Shown piece after piece: positions 54,578 to 64,000 of a stretch of 64,000 bases of DNA. The DNA is taken from NCBI GenBank assembly GCA_963575745.1, contig CAUYUJ010014593.1, forward strand, positions 122,001-186,000. Direction: 5' to 3'. The notes under the pieces were generated by a model, which had not been told where the DNA came from, searched no databases, and saw only the letters and a program-made list of their open reading frames with translations. Origin of the DNA: Prorocentrum cordatum (taxonomy: Eukaryota; Sar; Dinophyceae; Prorocentrales; Prorocentraceae). Made by a program: the position numbers and the translations under genes. Every line of letters starts with the position of its first letter. The first letter of the stretch is position 1.

Positions 54578-55227
54578 TCAATAGCGCTCTCCCTCAAGAG
54601 CACTCCCCCTTCAACTTCTGATCTCTCTTGCGCTTGTAGCTGCAATGGCGGGTGCCCATAGCGCTGCGACCCCGAACGCTCGGCCCCGCGGGCCAGGCCC
54701 CCGCGTCGGCCTGTTCGAAGACGGCCTCCAGGAGAACGGCCCGCGGGCGAACGCGGCGACCAAGAAGCATCGCTCCGGCCGCGGCCCCAACTCCCCACGA
54801 GCCCCCCCCCCCCTGGGCGACGCGCAGGCCCAGCTCGAGGGGCGCGCGCCGATGGCGGGGGGGCCAGGGGGCGCCGCCCGCCAGTCATACGCCAGCAGGG
54901 CTATGGCGGCCGAGGCCGAGCCGATGACAACGGCTGGCATTTCGGCGCCCCGCCCGCAGCAGCTCGCCCCGGTTGCGCGCGTTGTGGAAGAACTCAAAAT
55001 GAAGATCGGGGCCTTGCGACATGGTCGAAAACCTCGCGGCGCCCCGCGACAGCCGACTGGGGGGCGCGGAGGCGGACATCAGCTCCGCGGAGATGCGCGC
55101 CGAGAAGCATGAGACCACGCGCGAGACGATGGCGCAGAAGATTCCAGGAGGGGGCACTCATCGATAAGGATCCAGGAGTACATGCAGGAAGCCTCCTCGG
55201 CGTGCCCCCCCCCCCCCCCCCGTAAAG

Positions 55228-55833
55228 ATGCGGCCTCTTCGCGCCGCGCGCCGATGTCCGAGTGGACCGAGCGCGGTCGATGGCAATGTGGGCGGCCTGG
55301 GGGACTCTGCAACGTCGATCCAGTGGCTGACGGAGCGCCTCGCAGCCTTGCGCTTGCCCGCCCCGCCCAAGATCTATTCGAAGGGCGAGTTCAAAGGCAT
55401 TCTGTCTGCCGCATTTGGCTCTGCAGACGCGCGCGACCGCGCCGCCGAGGTCCGCCGCGTCAGCGGCCCCGCCGACGGCGAGGAGATGACGCGGGCTAGC
55501 GAAGATCGCTCTCGAGCGAACCTGGCGGCCCGCAACGTCTGCCTCGCCTTCGAGAGGATGCTGAAACGGGTATTCAACGTGCCGCGCGTCGTGGAAGCGT
55601 CGGACGGGGGCCCCTGCGAGGCGGTCGCTGGCGGCGATCGCGCGCCGGCAGCAACCGCGGAAGACCGCGACGTTGACTGCGAGCGGCGCGACGAGCAGGC
55701 CGCGCGGGAAGAATTGCACGGCCGCCCTCTCGCCATGGATCTCGTGAACAAATTTGCGGGCCTGCTCGCTCGCGCCAGCAAGGGCGCGAAGGGCGGGGCC
55801 AATGGGGCGCGCGGGGGCAGCGGGCCCCATTAG
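55228..55833 (+). pseudogene. LINE 5' ORF part
   Basis: The frame reads SIQWLTERLAALRLPAPPKI, YSKGEFKGILSAAFGSADAR, RSRANLAARNVCLAFERMLK and LAMDLVNKFAGLLARA. It matches the layout I recognise from the protein preceding the endonuclease in dinoflagellate LINEs: a Y-x-KG-x-FKG-hydrophobic block, a D-RD repeat, a conserved R-x-x-x-FG-like helix, and a terminal K-hydrophobic-L-A helix followed by a GKG-rich tail (GAKGGANGARGG here). Its role is presumably RNA binding by analogy. The frame is intact for about 200 codons. Confidence 0.5.
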
Positions 55834-57299
55834 GACGTGCAGCGCATGGGCAGAGTTTCGCCGGCAACAACTGGCAATGCTGCATCTGCAAGCCGCCGTC
55901 GTCGGGGAATCCACGAGCGCGCGAGCGACGAAGATTCAGCCGCAGCCAGCACTTCTGCAAAACAACCTCTACCTAAAAGGGCCGGACAGGCGCGCGTCTC
56001 CTACGGCGGCGGCATCCGACAGTGACTGCGGCAGCTTCGCGCAACGTCGAGGGCTTATCGGGCGTGAAAGAGATTGAGCTCAAATGGCACTTGCGACAAC
56101 AATTCATTGACATGTTGCGCGCGCGTGAGACTCAAAGACATTTGAGACTGCCCGGGACCGCGGACGAGGAGGAAAAGGAGACGGCGGGCGCTGGCCCCAT
56201 CGACGCCCAGCGGCCGCGCTCGAGCGCGATCGGCTTCAGGCAAGCGGCAAGATAATGCCATGATGGCGCGCGCGAAGCAGCAGGTACAAGGCGGGGGAAG
56301 TATTGCTGCCAGCGCACGCGCGTTTCGTGACGGGAAGAACGTCGAGGGCAGGCAACGTTCCTTGAACCTCCCGCGGTACTTGCCTCGCTCAGACGTCGCG
56401 GCGCGGCCCGATGATCTCGCCCGGAGACTTCGATGGTTCTCGGGGGGGGGGGGGGGGCAGGAGCGAGCAAAAATAAAGCGGGCCCGCGCTCTCGAGGCCA
56501 CAATCCCCCGCGAATCGACGCCCTCGCGCCCCCGGAGCCGCCGCCCTTTGCAAATTCCACGAACCCTCTAGGGCGTAACCGGTTTCGCGAACACGTTCTT
56601 CCGACTCCCTTGTTTCTTTTCGGGGCGGGGTTTATCCCGGCCGCTTGCCCCCCGCCCCCCGTGTCTGGGGGGGGGCGCGCGAGGTGCGCGGGTGTCCTCG
56701 ATGGTTCCGGATGGCACCTAAATGGTTTCACATCGCCCAGGCCTTCAAGATGGCACATGGTATCCCAAGATGGCTCAGGAGATCTCCGACACGCCTGCCC
56801 CATGGACAAACAAAGCGCGCGCAACTGCCCCCGCTGCGGCCGCGGCGGGGGCCCAGCCCGAGAAGCAAGCGCGATTGGGGCGCGCCCCTTCCAATGCGAA
56901 GGGCGAACGCGCTGGCCCCCGAAAGAGCAGCAGCACACGCTGCTAAAGGGGCTCGGAATGCACGATGAGAGAGGGCGTTTCCAGCGACGGGCGCGCGCGA
57001 CCACCGCGCCAATGTGGAACTATAAGCGAAGCTCGATCTGCACTGCGGAACGCGCGATAAGCGGATCGCGCGCGAATGCGCCGACCAAGGCTGGAAAACC
57101 AGGAGCGCGTTTCTTCATTGTCGGCGATGACGGGCATTATGGGGGGGGGGCGGGGGGGGGGCATGACGCAACGCACCCCCCCCCGCCGCGTGGCTCTGGC
57201 ACCGCAGCCGCGCCCGCGCGCACGACGACGATGAGCGACGAGCGACGCGACGAGCGACGTGCGACGACCGACGACGACGACGACGACGCGAGCAGCATG

Positions 57300-57645
57300 T
57301 ATGTGGCGATCTGCCCCCCAGCGCCTGTGTACACCACAGTGCTCGCGTGCACCAGAGAGCACGTGTGCACCACAGCGCCTGCGTACACCGCAACAGCCGT
57401 GTGTAACGCAACGCTTGTGTACACCACAGTGCTTGTGTGCACCACAGCGCCGGTCTACGCCACAGCGAATGTGTAAACCGCAACTGCCATGTGCAACGCA
57501 CCGCCTGTCTAGTCTACACCACAATGCTTACGTGCACCGCAGCGCCTGTTCACACCACAGCGCCTGTCTGCACCACAACATCCGCGTGAAACGCAGCGCT
57601 GGTGTACACCAGAACGCCTGCGTGCACAGGACAAGTAGAAGGAGC
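57300..57645. repeat. minisatellite of GTGCACCACAGCGCCTGTGT units
   Basis: About ten units near 30 bp with GTGTACACCAC or GTGCACCACA plus GCGCCTGTG. The complement of this unit forms the array at 58,125-58,395. Confidence 0.85.
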
Positions 57646-58124
57646 ACGTCGGTGAAGATATGCTGCGCCGCGCCAGGGATGTGCTGATAATAGAATGCGA
57701 CGTCTTTCACTCCCCACTCCTCCACTTCCGCCTCCGCCTCCTCCTCCTCCTCCTCCTCATCATCATCATCGTCCTCCTCCTCCTCCTCCTCCTCCTCCCT
57801 AACCTTTCCCCCCTGTCGTGCTGGTCGGCTCTACAACGCACGTGCGCATCTCAGCGTGCACCGCACAATGAACTATTGAATCAGCCCACTTGGTTCTCGG
57901 ACGGCCAATTTGGCTGGAGCCTCCTGGGCGCAAATGGGAAGAATGTGGATGATGCGGGCGGACTCCGGAGGACTCCTAAATTCTGGCGGCGCTCCATTTT
58001 TCCATAATGACTCGTTTCCAAGTCCTATATAAAACATGTGTTTTCTGTTGTATCCACAGGCGCTCCATCTTGTTATGAAGATTCATTTTACAATTCTATA
58101 TACAACAAGTGGTTGTTTTTGCGC

Positions 58125-58395
58125 ACGGTTGCTGTGGTGCACACAGGCGCCGTGGTGTACACAGGCGCCGTACTGCACGCAGGGATTGTGGTGTACACTG
58201 GTGCTGTGTTGCACACGGCTGATGTGGTGTACGTAGGTGCTGTGGTGCAAACGAGCGCCGTGGTGCCAGAAGGCACTGTGGCACACACTGGCGCTGTGTT
58301 GCACGCGGTTGCTGTGATATACATGGGCGGCGTGGTGTACACAGGCGCTGTGGTGCACGCTGACACTCTGGTGTGCACAGGCGTTGTGGTGCAAA
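58125..58395. repeat. minisatellite, inverted relative to 57,300-57,645
   Basis: Units of TGTGGTGCACACAGGCGC and TGTGGTGTACACAGGCGC, about nine copies. Both arrays lie inside the gap of the LINE. GACGACGATGAGCGACGAGC also occurs on the outer side of each array (57,224 and 58,551), but in direct orientation. Confidence 0.85.
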
Positions 58396-59439
58396 TCGCC
58401 ACCGATATGCTGCTACTACCCGTCCCCGGCCATCCCTGGGCATTCCCAGACGCCGCCGGCGCGAGACGTGACGTCATAGGCCCCCTCCCCCCCAGATGAT
58501 TGCCGTCATTGGCCCGAAAAAAAAGCAGGCTCCAGCTGTGTCCGCGCGCGACGACGATGAGCGACGAGCGACGAGCGACAACGACAACAACGACGACGAC
58601 GACGACGATGACGACGACGACTACGGCGACGACTGCGGACCAGTCCCCTATGCGGACTGTGCGGACACTTATGCGGATCACGATGCGCACGGCGGCAATG
58701 TCCTGAACGCACGGGGGGGTGGGAGCGTTACGTCATAAAGGGGGGTGCCAGAGTCCATGACGCCCGTCATGCCCAAACAAATACAGAAACGCGCTCCGAG
58801 CTGGGCCCCCGCTTTCAAGCGCGAAGTACGTGGCTGCGGCGCAGAGTAACCCGGCGAGCGCTCGAGGTCGCCACGTCTGGCGGCGCAGTCACGCGGGCCG
58901 CGAGCGCGAGATTGCGAAGACGGGGCCAGCCAGGCCGACGGAGGAGGAACAGACAACGCCCCGTGGAGAGAAGCAAGAGGCATCGTGCGCCGCAGCAAAG
59001 ACAACGACGCGCCCAACATGCTTGGAAGCCCGCAGAGAAAACGATGGCAGCCTCGTCGCGTCAAAGTACGCCAGCATGTAGAACAACGCGTAAGGTGCGG
59101 AATGCCAGCGGGATTTTTCCAACAAATCCACCGTGCAGTTTCCATGCCAAATTCATGCTGGTGCTGCGCGCGCCCGAGACATGCCAACCGTTTCGCCGTG
59201 GCCTCTGCCAGCGAAGCGGAGGCCGCGGGTCCAAGCGACGCCGGTGCCGGCGACATCGACGCTGCAGCCGTGACTTCCTTCAAAAAGGTAGCCGCCGCAC
59301 TACCAATAGCGCCGCCAGCGCCGCGGAAGCCGTGGATTTCGAGCCGCGTCATGGCGCTCACAGAGGATCGCACCGAGGACAGAGCACGCGGCAACCTGGC
59401 AGAAGAGTGGCGCCTGACCTACGTCGTGACTATAGCTCT

Positions 59440-61130
59440 GTGAAAACGAACAGGGCGGAGTGGTTGGAAAGCCTCCTAGCGACGGGCGGTTGGGACCAAG
59501 TGCGACGCTTTCGCGACCTTCGCGGCGACCTGATTGACTCCGAGGCCCGCGCGGACACGCTGCTTCCCGACGGAGGTGCAATAGGCCGCGCGCGAAACCA
59601 CGCCGATGCTCACAACGTCCCTTGGCCCCGATCTGCCGGTCAAATTGGGGCAGATCGAGGATTGGGGACTGGGGGGGGGACCGAGGCAGCCAAGCGCATG
59701 AAGCGGGGCAAGGCGCGCGGCAGTGACGGCATCCCCGGCGACTCTTGGAAAGCGGTCTGTGCTCGCGACTCCCAGGCGAAAGCATGGGCACTAGCAGTGT
59801 GCCGGCGATGTTGGGACCAGGGCAGCGTTCCAGAATCGTGGCGCAATTCCTTAGTGATTGCTTTATTCAAGAAGGGATGTGCCACGCTCTGCGGCAACGG
59901 CAGGCCAGTGTGCCTGCTCCAGACTGGGTACAAAATGTTTGCGACTCTCCTCCTCCGCCGCCTGAAGGACGCCGGAGACGAGGGCCGAATCTGAGTCACC
60001 CAGTTTAGCTTCAAATCGGGCCACGGCACCACGGACACCATCTTCCTCGCCAGTCGAACGCTGGAGGAAACGTGGTCGAGCGCAGAGGGCTGGCTCGTGC
60101 TTCTCGCTCGGAACTGGGCCGAGGCGTTCGATAGCGTCATGACGGAGCCTCTGCTGAAAGTATTGCAGCGCTTCGGAGTCACAGAGAAGATATTGACAAT
60201 GATTCAAGCCACCTACACGGGCAAAAACTCCGCAATTCGCGTGGCCAGCGTGACGTCTGGGACTCGCGAGCGCCACGCGGGAATGTGTAAATGTTGTCCT
60301 ATCTCTCCTTTCCTCTTCGATATATGGTGATGACCATGCTGCTGCGCGACGCCCAGGACATGCTGGGCGACCGCATGGGAGACACGGAGGAGCCAAAGTA
60401 CGCCGATGACACGCTCATCGTGGCCACCTGCACGGAGCGCGCGCAGGCGTACATGACGGCTATAGCTGACGCTGACGCGAGCTACGGCCTCAAATTCAAT
60501 TGGAGATGGCTCGAGTTGCTGTCAATCCAGTGCCAGGGGAACGTGGCGGGTCTGGGCGGCGCCCAGATCCCCGAAAAGGACTCCATGGTATATTTGGAGT
60601 GTCTTGGCGGCCGATAGATCCATTGCTTCTGAGCTGAGCAGGCGATGAGGTTCTGCCAGGGCTGGGTTCGACACCCTTGCCCGGGTATGGTCTCATCCCA
60701 CCCTGCCCACACAACGGAAATTTCAGATCTTCGAAGCCTGCGTGCAGACAAGGTTGCTTTACGGATTGCATGCGGCGTGGATCCGGAAACACGAACTGAC
60801 CAAACTCGGCAGTTTCCACGTGTGGTGTTTGAGGAAGGTATTCGGGATACCGCATCCATACATTAGTCGTATTTCGAACGCTGTAATTCTGGACTGGGCC
60901 CGCAAATTGCCCTTGAGTCGCATCCTGGTGTGCCGTCACTCATATATGTTTGCGCAGATCGCCCGACACCCAGACGACCATCCAGTGCGGCGCGCGGTCT
61001 TCCAGCCATCTTCTTCGGAACTGCGTTCGCGGGCCGGCAGACGACACTGGGGCAGGCCGAAACTGTCATGGTCGAGTGAGTTGTGTGAAGAGAATTTGCG
61101 ACCACCGTGCGTATGATGCTCGACAATTCG
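59440..61130 (+). pseudogene. LINE reverse transcriptase and C-terminal region
   Basis: Blocks in order: TNRAEWLESLLATGGWDQV, GKARGSDGIPGDSWKAVC (fingers), PESWRNSLVIALFKKG, then after a TGA stop (about 59,992) QFSFKSGHGTTDTIFLASR, WLVLLARNWAEAFDSV (motif A, about 60,093-60,135), GMCKCCPISPFLF, and after a frame change YADDTLIVATCTERAQAY (motif C, about 60,400). The tail reads QTRLLYGLHAAWIRKHELTK and RISNAVILDWARKLPLSRIL, with GRRHWGRPKLSW near the end. The catalytic aspartate of motif A is asparagine here, while YADD is intact. In-frame stops, the frameshift near 60,330 and further breaks near 60,620 make the copy inactive. Confidence 0.7.
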
Positions 61131-61538
61131 CGGCAATTCCAGCAACAGTCTGGAAGCCGCCGTGTGGCACTACTGCCCGGGGTGCTGCATCACTGCCCGT
61201 GTGCTTCGACACCTGGCTTGCAGCAGCAGCAGCAACCCAATAGTCCCCCTCCTGCTCCTCCTGCTCCCAGTCCTCGTCATCGTCCCTCCTCATCCTCCTG
61301 TGTTCACTCCTCTTCCTGTTCCGCATCTTCCTTCGATGCTTCCATTCGTTCCCTTCTTCCCTTCTCCTCTCCGTTCCACCTTCTCCTCCGCCATCCTCCT
61401 CCCTGCTCTGTCCTCCTCATTCTCCTCCTTCGCCCCCCCCCTCCACCACATGTCCTCCGCGCATCCCGTCCAAACCCCAGCCTCATCCCTCTGCCACCTC
61501 CCTTCTCTCCCCCATATTCTGCCTTCTCTTCGTCATCC

Positions 61539-61561
61539 TCCGTAGCCCGTTTTGGCTCAAG
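61539..61561 (+). other. relict dinoflagellate spliced-leader sequence
   Basis: Reads T-CCGTAGCC then CG then TTTTGGCTCAAG. The dinoflagellate spliced leader is D-CCGTAGCC-A-TTTTGGCTCAAG (22 nt, known from the literature); the only differences are A to G and one inserted C. The leader is normally added to nuclear mRNA by trans-splicing, so a genomic copy followed by gene sequence is the mark of a reverse-transcribed mRNA. It does not look like a spliced-leader RNA gene, because no GT donor follows the AAG. Confidence 0.75.
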
Positions 61562-61703
61562 CCCTCATCACTCGGCAGTGTGCCCTCGTCGTGTTGACTC
61601 CTGGATGCTGCCTGGTACCCGCTCGTGTTCCTCTGCCTGAGCCCCCTTGTGCCGACCGCATTCCTGGCTTGCCTGCTGCTCCTGTCAAGGAGCTCGTTCT
61701 GTC

Positions 61704-62127
61704 ATGGTGGGCGTCGCGGCACCGATTCCCGTTGCCAAGGACATGGAGATGGTGCTGGAGGGTGGAGGCGCCTCTGGCGCCTGGTTCCCCTCAGGCGGGG
61801 TGTCCCCCCCCACCCCCCGAAGAGGACGGCCCTCAGGGTGAGAAGGCGGCAGCTGCTGTTGCGGTTTCCCGATCGGCCGACGCGGAGGGCGACGAGGACG
61901 TTTCTACTGCTGCTGCTGCTGCCAGGGGCCACCATGCTGCAGGCGAAACTCCTGCCGCTGGCCCGCTGCTACCACTCGCGCGAGCGCCCGCTGGTTTGGG
62001 CCCGCTGGATCCTGGGAAGGACTCCTGTGCAGCGCATGTGCCTCCAGTATGGCTTGCCCCACTACTGCTGGATCGCGCGCTGGGCTTCTGCTTCTTCAGC
62101 TCGTCGTCGAAGATTCCGGTGATATGA
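61704..62127 (+). pseudogene. possible retroposed coding sequence downstream of the spliced-leader relict
   Basis: About 140 bp after the leader relict, MVGVAAPIPVAKDMEMVLEG starts at an ATG and continues GASGAWFPSGGV. After a frame change within a C-run, EEDGPQGEKAAAAVAVSRSA runs on to a stop at about 62,127. No family is recognised. The minus strand is also open here: APLEADAVEVELAQRVHITG, GIFDDELKKQKP and, to a TGA near 61,690, PPPSSTISMSLATGIGAATP. Which strand is real is undecided; the leader orientation favours plus. Confidence 0.25.
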
Positions 62128-62625
62128 ACCCTTTGGGCGAGCTCGACCTCAACGGCGTCGGCTTCTAATGGTGCTGGATTTGTTTTATTCTGGGATGGTT
62201 GGATCTGTCTGCAAAATCTGGTGACGGGCTCACGGCTCTCTGCGTCTTTTGTGGCAATATCATATTTTCTAGTACGGGGCATGGGCTTCCTGATGCGGTT
62301 CGTTCGTGTGTATCTCGCACCGCTGGCCGACGAGATCAAGGATCGCATTTGGTCTGTGCGTTCGGCACTTCGAAATTCATCTTAACTGCCGCGGCCTCCT
62401 TGAAATTTCAACGTTTATGCGTGTTGGGTTCTCGTTCGTCGCTGGGGTGCCTCGCTCCGCTACGTACGTATTCTGCGTGTCCGTGAAGGTCGTGCTGTTC
62501 ATCACGCTCTTCCTGACTGAGGCGCCGTGGAAGGACGAGCACTCAGCCCCTCCGAGGGGTCTTGGGCTGTGGATGTCAAACAAAATTCTCTTCGCCGTCC
62601 TCATCCCTCACCCCCTCATCCGCCG

Positions 62626-63165
62626 TCATCCCCAGGCCAAGGCAGACAGAGGGGGTGGGGGCCAGTCCTCGAGGCTGCGGTGTGATCGCTCCCACAGCTT
62701 CTGCAATCCAGGCTCCGAAACCCGCTTGAAGCGAAGGGCCATGGGGTGGTCCGACCCGTCGAGGGCGCCACGAGGCATCTGGCAGCACCCAGCAGCAAAC
62801 CGACTGAGTACGACAAAGTGCATGTCAATCTCCTGCTGGAGTGCAGAGTACACCCGTTCGGCGGCCGGCAAATCGAACACGTGATTGGCGGCAGATTTGT
62901 CGATCTCGAACCTGTCCCCTTCCCACTTTGCACCGCCCATGGCTGATACACATGCCACCACCTTCTTGACTTCTTTCCAGCGTGGGTCGTCCAAAACCTT
63001 GGCCATGTCGGTAAACGCGCTGCCAAGAATGATGCACGCCTTCCTCCCCTTCTTCAATGTCTCACCCAGCGACGCGAATATCAATTCGTGGCCACCCCTC
63101 TTGTCCAGAGTATCAACTGGCGCTAAATCTGCTACCGCGCTTCGGGCGGTTTGTGTATGTGTGCT
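62626..63165 (-). CDS. nucleoside-hydrolase-like protein, C-terminal exon
   Basis: The open frame contains LIFASLGETLKKGRKACIIL, KKVVACVSAMGGAKWEGDR, SAANHVFDLPAAERVYSALQ and HFVVLSRFAAGCCQMPRG, then LRFKRVSEPGLQKLWERSH, ending in TGA at 62,626. V-hydrophobic-MGG followed by an N/D-x-A-A block, then a strand ending -SR-AA--x-x-P, is the pattern of inosine/uridine-preferring nucleoside hydrolases, which split the N-glycosidic bond of ribonucleosides. The N-terminal DxDxxxDD calcium site is not in this exon, so catalysis cannot be judged. The frame is open above the first ATG (to about 63,165), suggesting an acceptor there. A further minus exon may follow at 62,604-62,377 (NSTTFTDTQNTYVAERGTPA). 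Confidence 0.4.
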   Translation of the reverse strand, partial: STHTQTARSAVADLAPVDTLDKRGGHELIFASLGETLKKGRKACIILGSAFTDMAKVLDDPRWKEVKKVVACVSAMGGAKWEGDRFEIDKSAANHVFDLPAAERVYSALQQEIDMHFVVLSRFAAGCCQMPRGALDGSDHPMALRFKRVSEPGLQKLWERSHRSLEDWPPPPLSALAWG

Positions 63166-63279
63166 GACGCTCCCTCACAAGGTGGTCACGCTAAATTGAG
63201 CGACTCACACTTTTATACTTCGTGGGCCGTCGATTGTCCCCAATCGGCACCCTGGATGACAAATGCGTGTGTGTGGTTA

Positions 63280-63602
<323 letters not shown>

Positions 63603-64000
63603 TTTCTGCTGCGCCTGTCTCTGAACGTAAAATCGGCCAGTGCTGGACCCCCAGGATCTTCAGCTCTGCACACTGTGCCACACAGGGTGGCCGACTACTC
63701 AAACCGAGGCCCGCCTTTGCTGTGCTGGAAATTGCACGTCACCACCGCATCGGTCAAACATTATAATATGTGGGTGTGGTACTGCTCGCTGCAAGCCCGC
63801 TGTTCGGTCTGGTCTGCCCCTTCCAAACACCGTCCTCAACGTAATTCGGTGCTCCATCGCGCACACACATAATATAAATCATAGGATCGGTTCACGTGCA
63901 TCTTATATCGCGACTGCGATATCACAGCGACGCCAGAGAAACGTGTCGTGTGCTGCGTGTGTCGGGCCTTCTACTTTGTTAGATCGGTCCTTCCTTCGTA

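Larger units (their letters stand above)
55180..61130 (+). mobile_element. decayed LINE-type retrotransposon, interrupted
   Basis: A 5' ORF part (55,180-55,833) and a reverse transcriptase part (59,440-61,130) lie in the same orientation with about 3.3 kb between them. The middle holds inverted minisatellites and no endonuclease that I could recognise, so the element is deleted or interrupted there. The 5' boundary is uncertain; the 54,650-55,180 stretch is open on both strands. Confidence 0.55.

Overview
The window looks like nuclear DNA of a dinoflagellate. It is GC-rich and packed with microsatellites and homopolymer runs, and coding sequence is scattered in short exons. Most recognisable proteins are decayed retroelement or transposase-like genes of types that recur in dinoflagellate genomes. 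A relict of the dinoflagellate spliced-leader sequence lies at 61,539-61,561. A Prorocentrum- or Symbiodinium-like source is likely, but the species cannot be fixed from sequence alone. Because the DNA is GC-rich and repetitive, long open frames occur by chance in all six frames, and most were discarded.

Layout. 0.2-1.1 kb: a sulfotransferase-like reading frame on the minus strand. 2.1-8.3 kb (minus): a decayed DIRS-like tyrosine-recombinase retroelement that can be followed through gag-like, reverse transcriptase, recombinase and methyltransferase-like parts, with an AT-rich insertion in the gag. 13.9-15.6 kb (minus): a second copy with only recombinase and methyltransferase. 17.0-19.0 kb (minus): a frameshifted transposase-like gene. 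20.3-20.9 kb: an 11-bp satellite. 21.0-23.3 kb (minus): spliced gene X. 28.0-29.1 kb (minus): a gene with an acidic tract and KKPAAK motif. 31.4-33.9 kb (minus): spliced gene Y. 34.2-35.0 kb: another gag-like fragment. 35.9-36.4 kb (minus): small spliced candidate gene W. 37-51 kb: almost pure repeats, including inverted copies of family A, four copies of family B with strong GC hairpins, and two inverted ~1.9-kb copies of family C, each carrying 15-16 units of a ~103-bp tandem repeat. 53.4-54.6 kb (minus): a decayed multicopy protein gene. 55.2-61.1 kb (plus): a LINE interrupted by inverted minisatellites. 61.5-63.2 kb: the spliced-leader relict and a nucleoside-hydrolase-like exon.

Working together. 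There is no operon-like organisation. The few plausible host genes are mostly on the minus strand and are separated by repeats. Their introns carry microsatellites and G- or C-homopolymers close to the splice sites. The mobile elements appear dead, with frameshifts, stops or lost catalytic residues. Exons were called from reading-frame continuity across GT or GC...AG borders, judged by eye without transcript data. Family assignments were made from memory of sequence patterns and would need profile searches.
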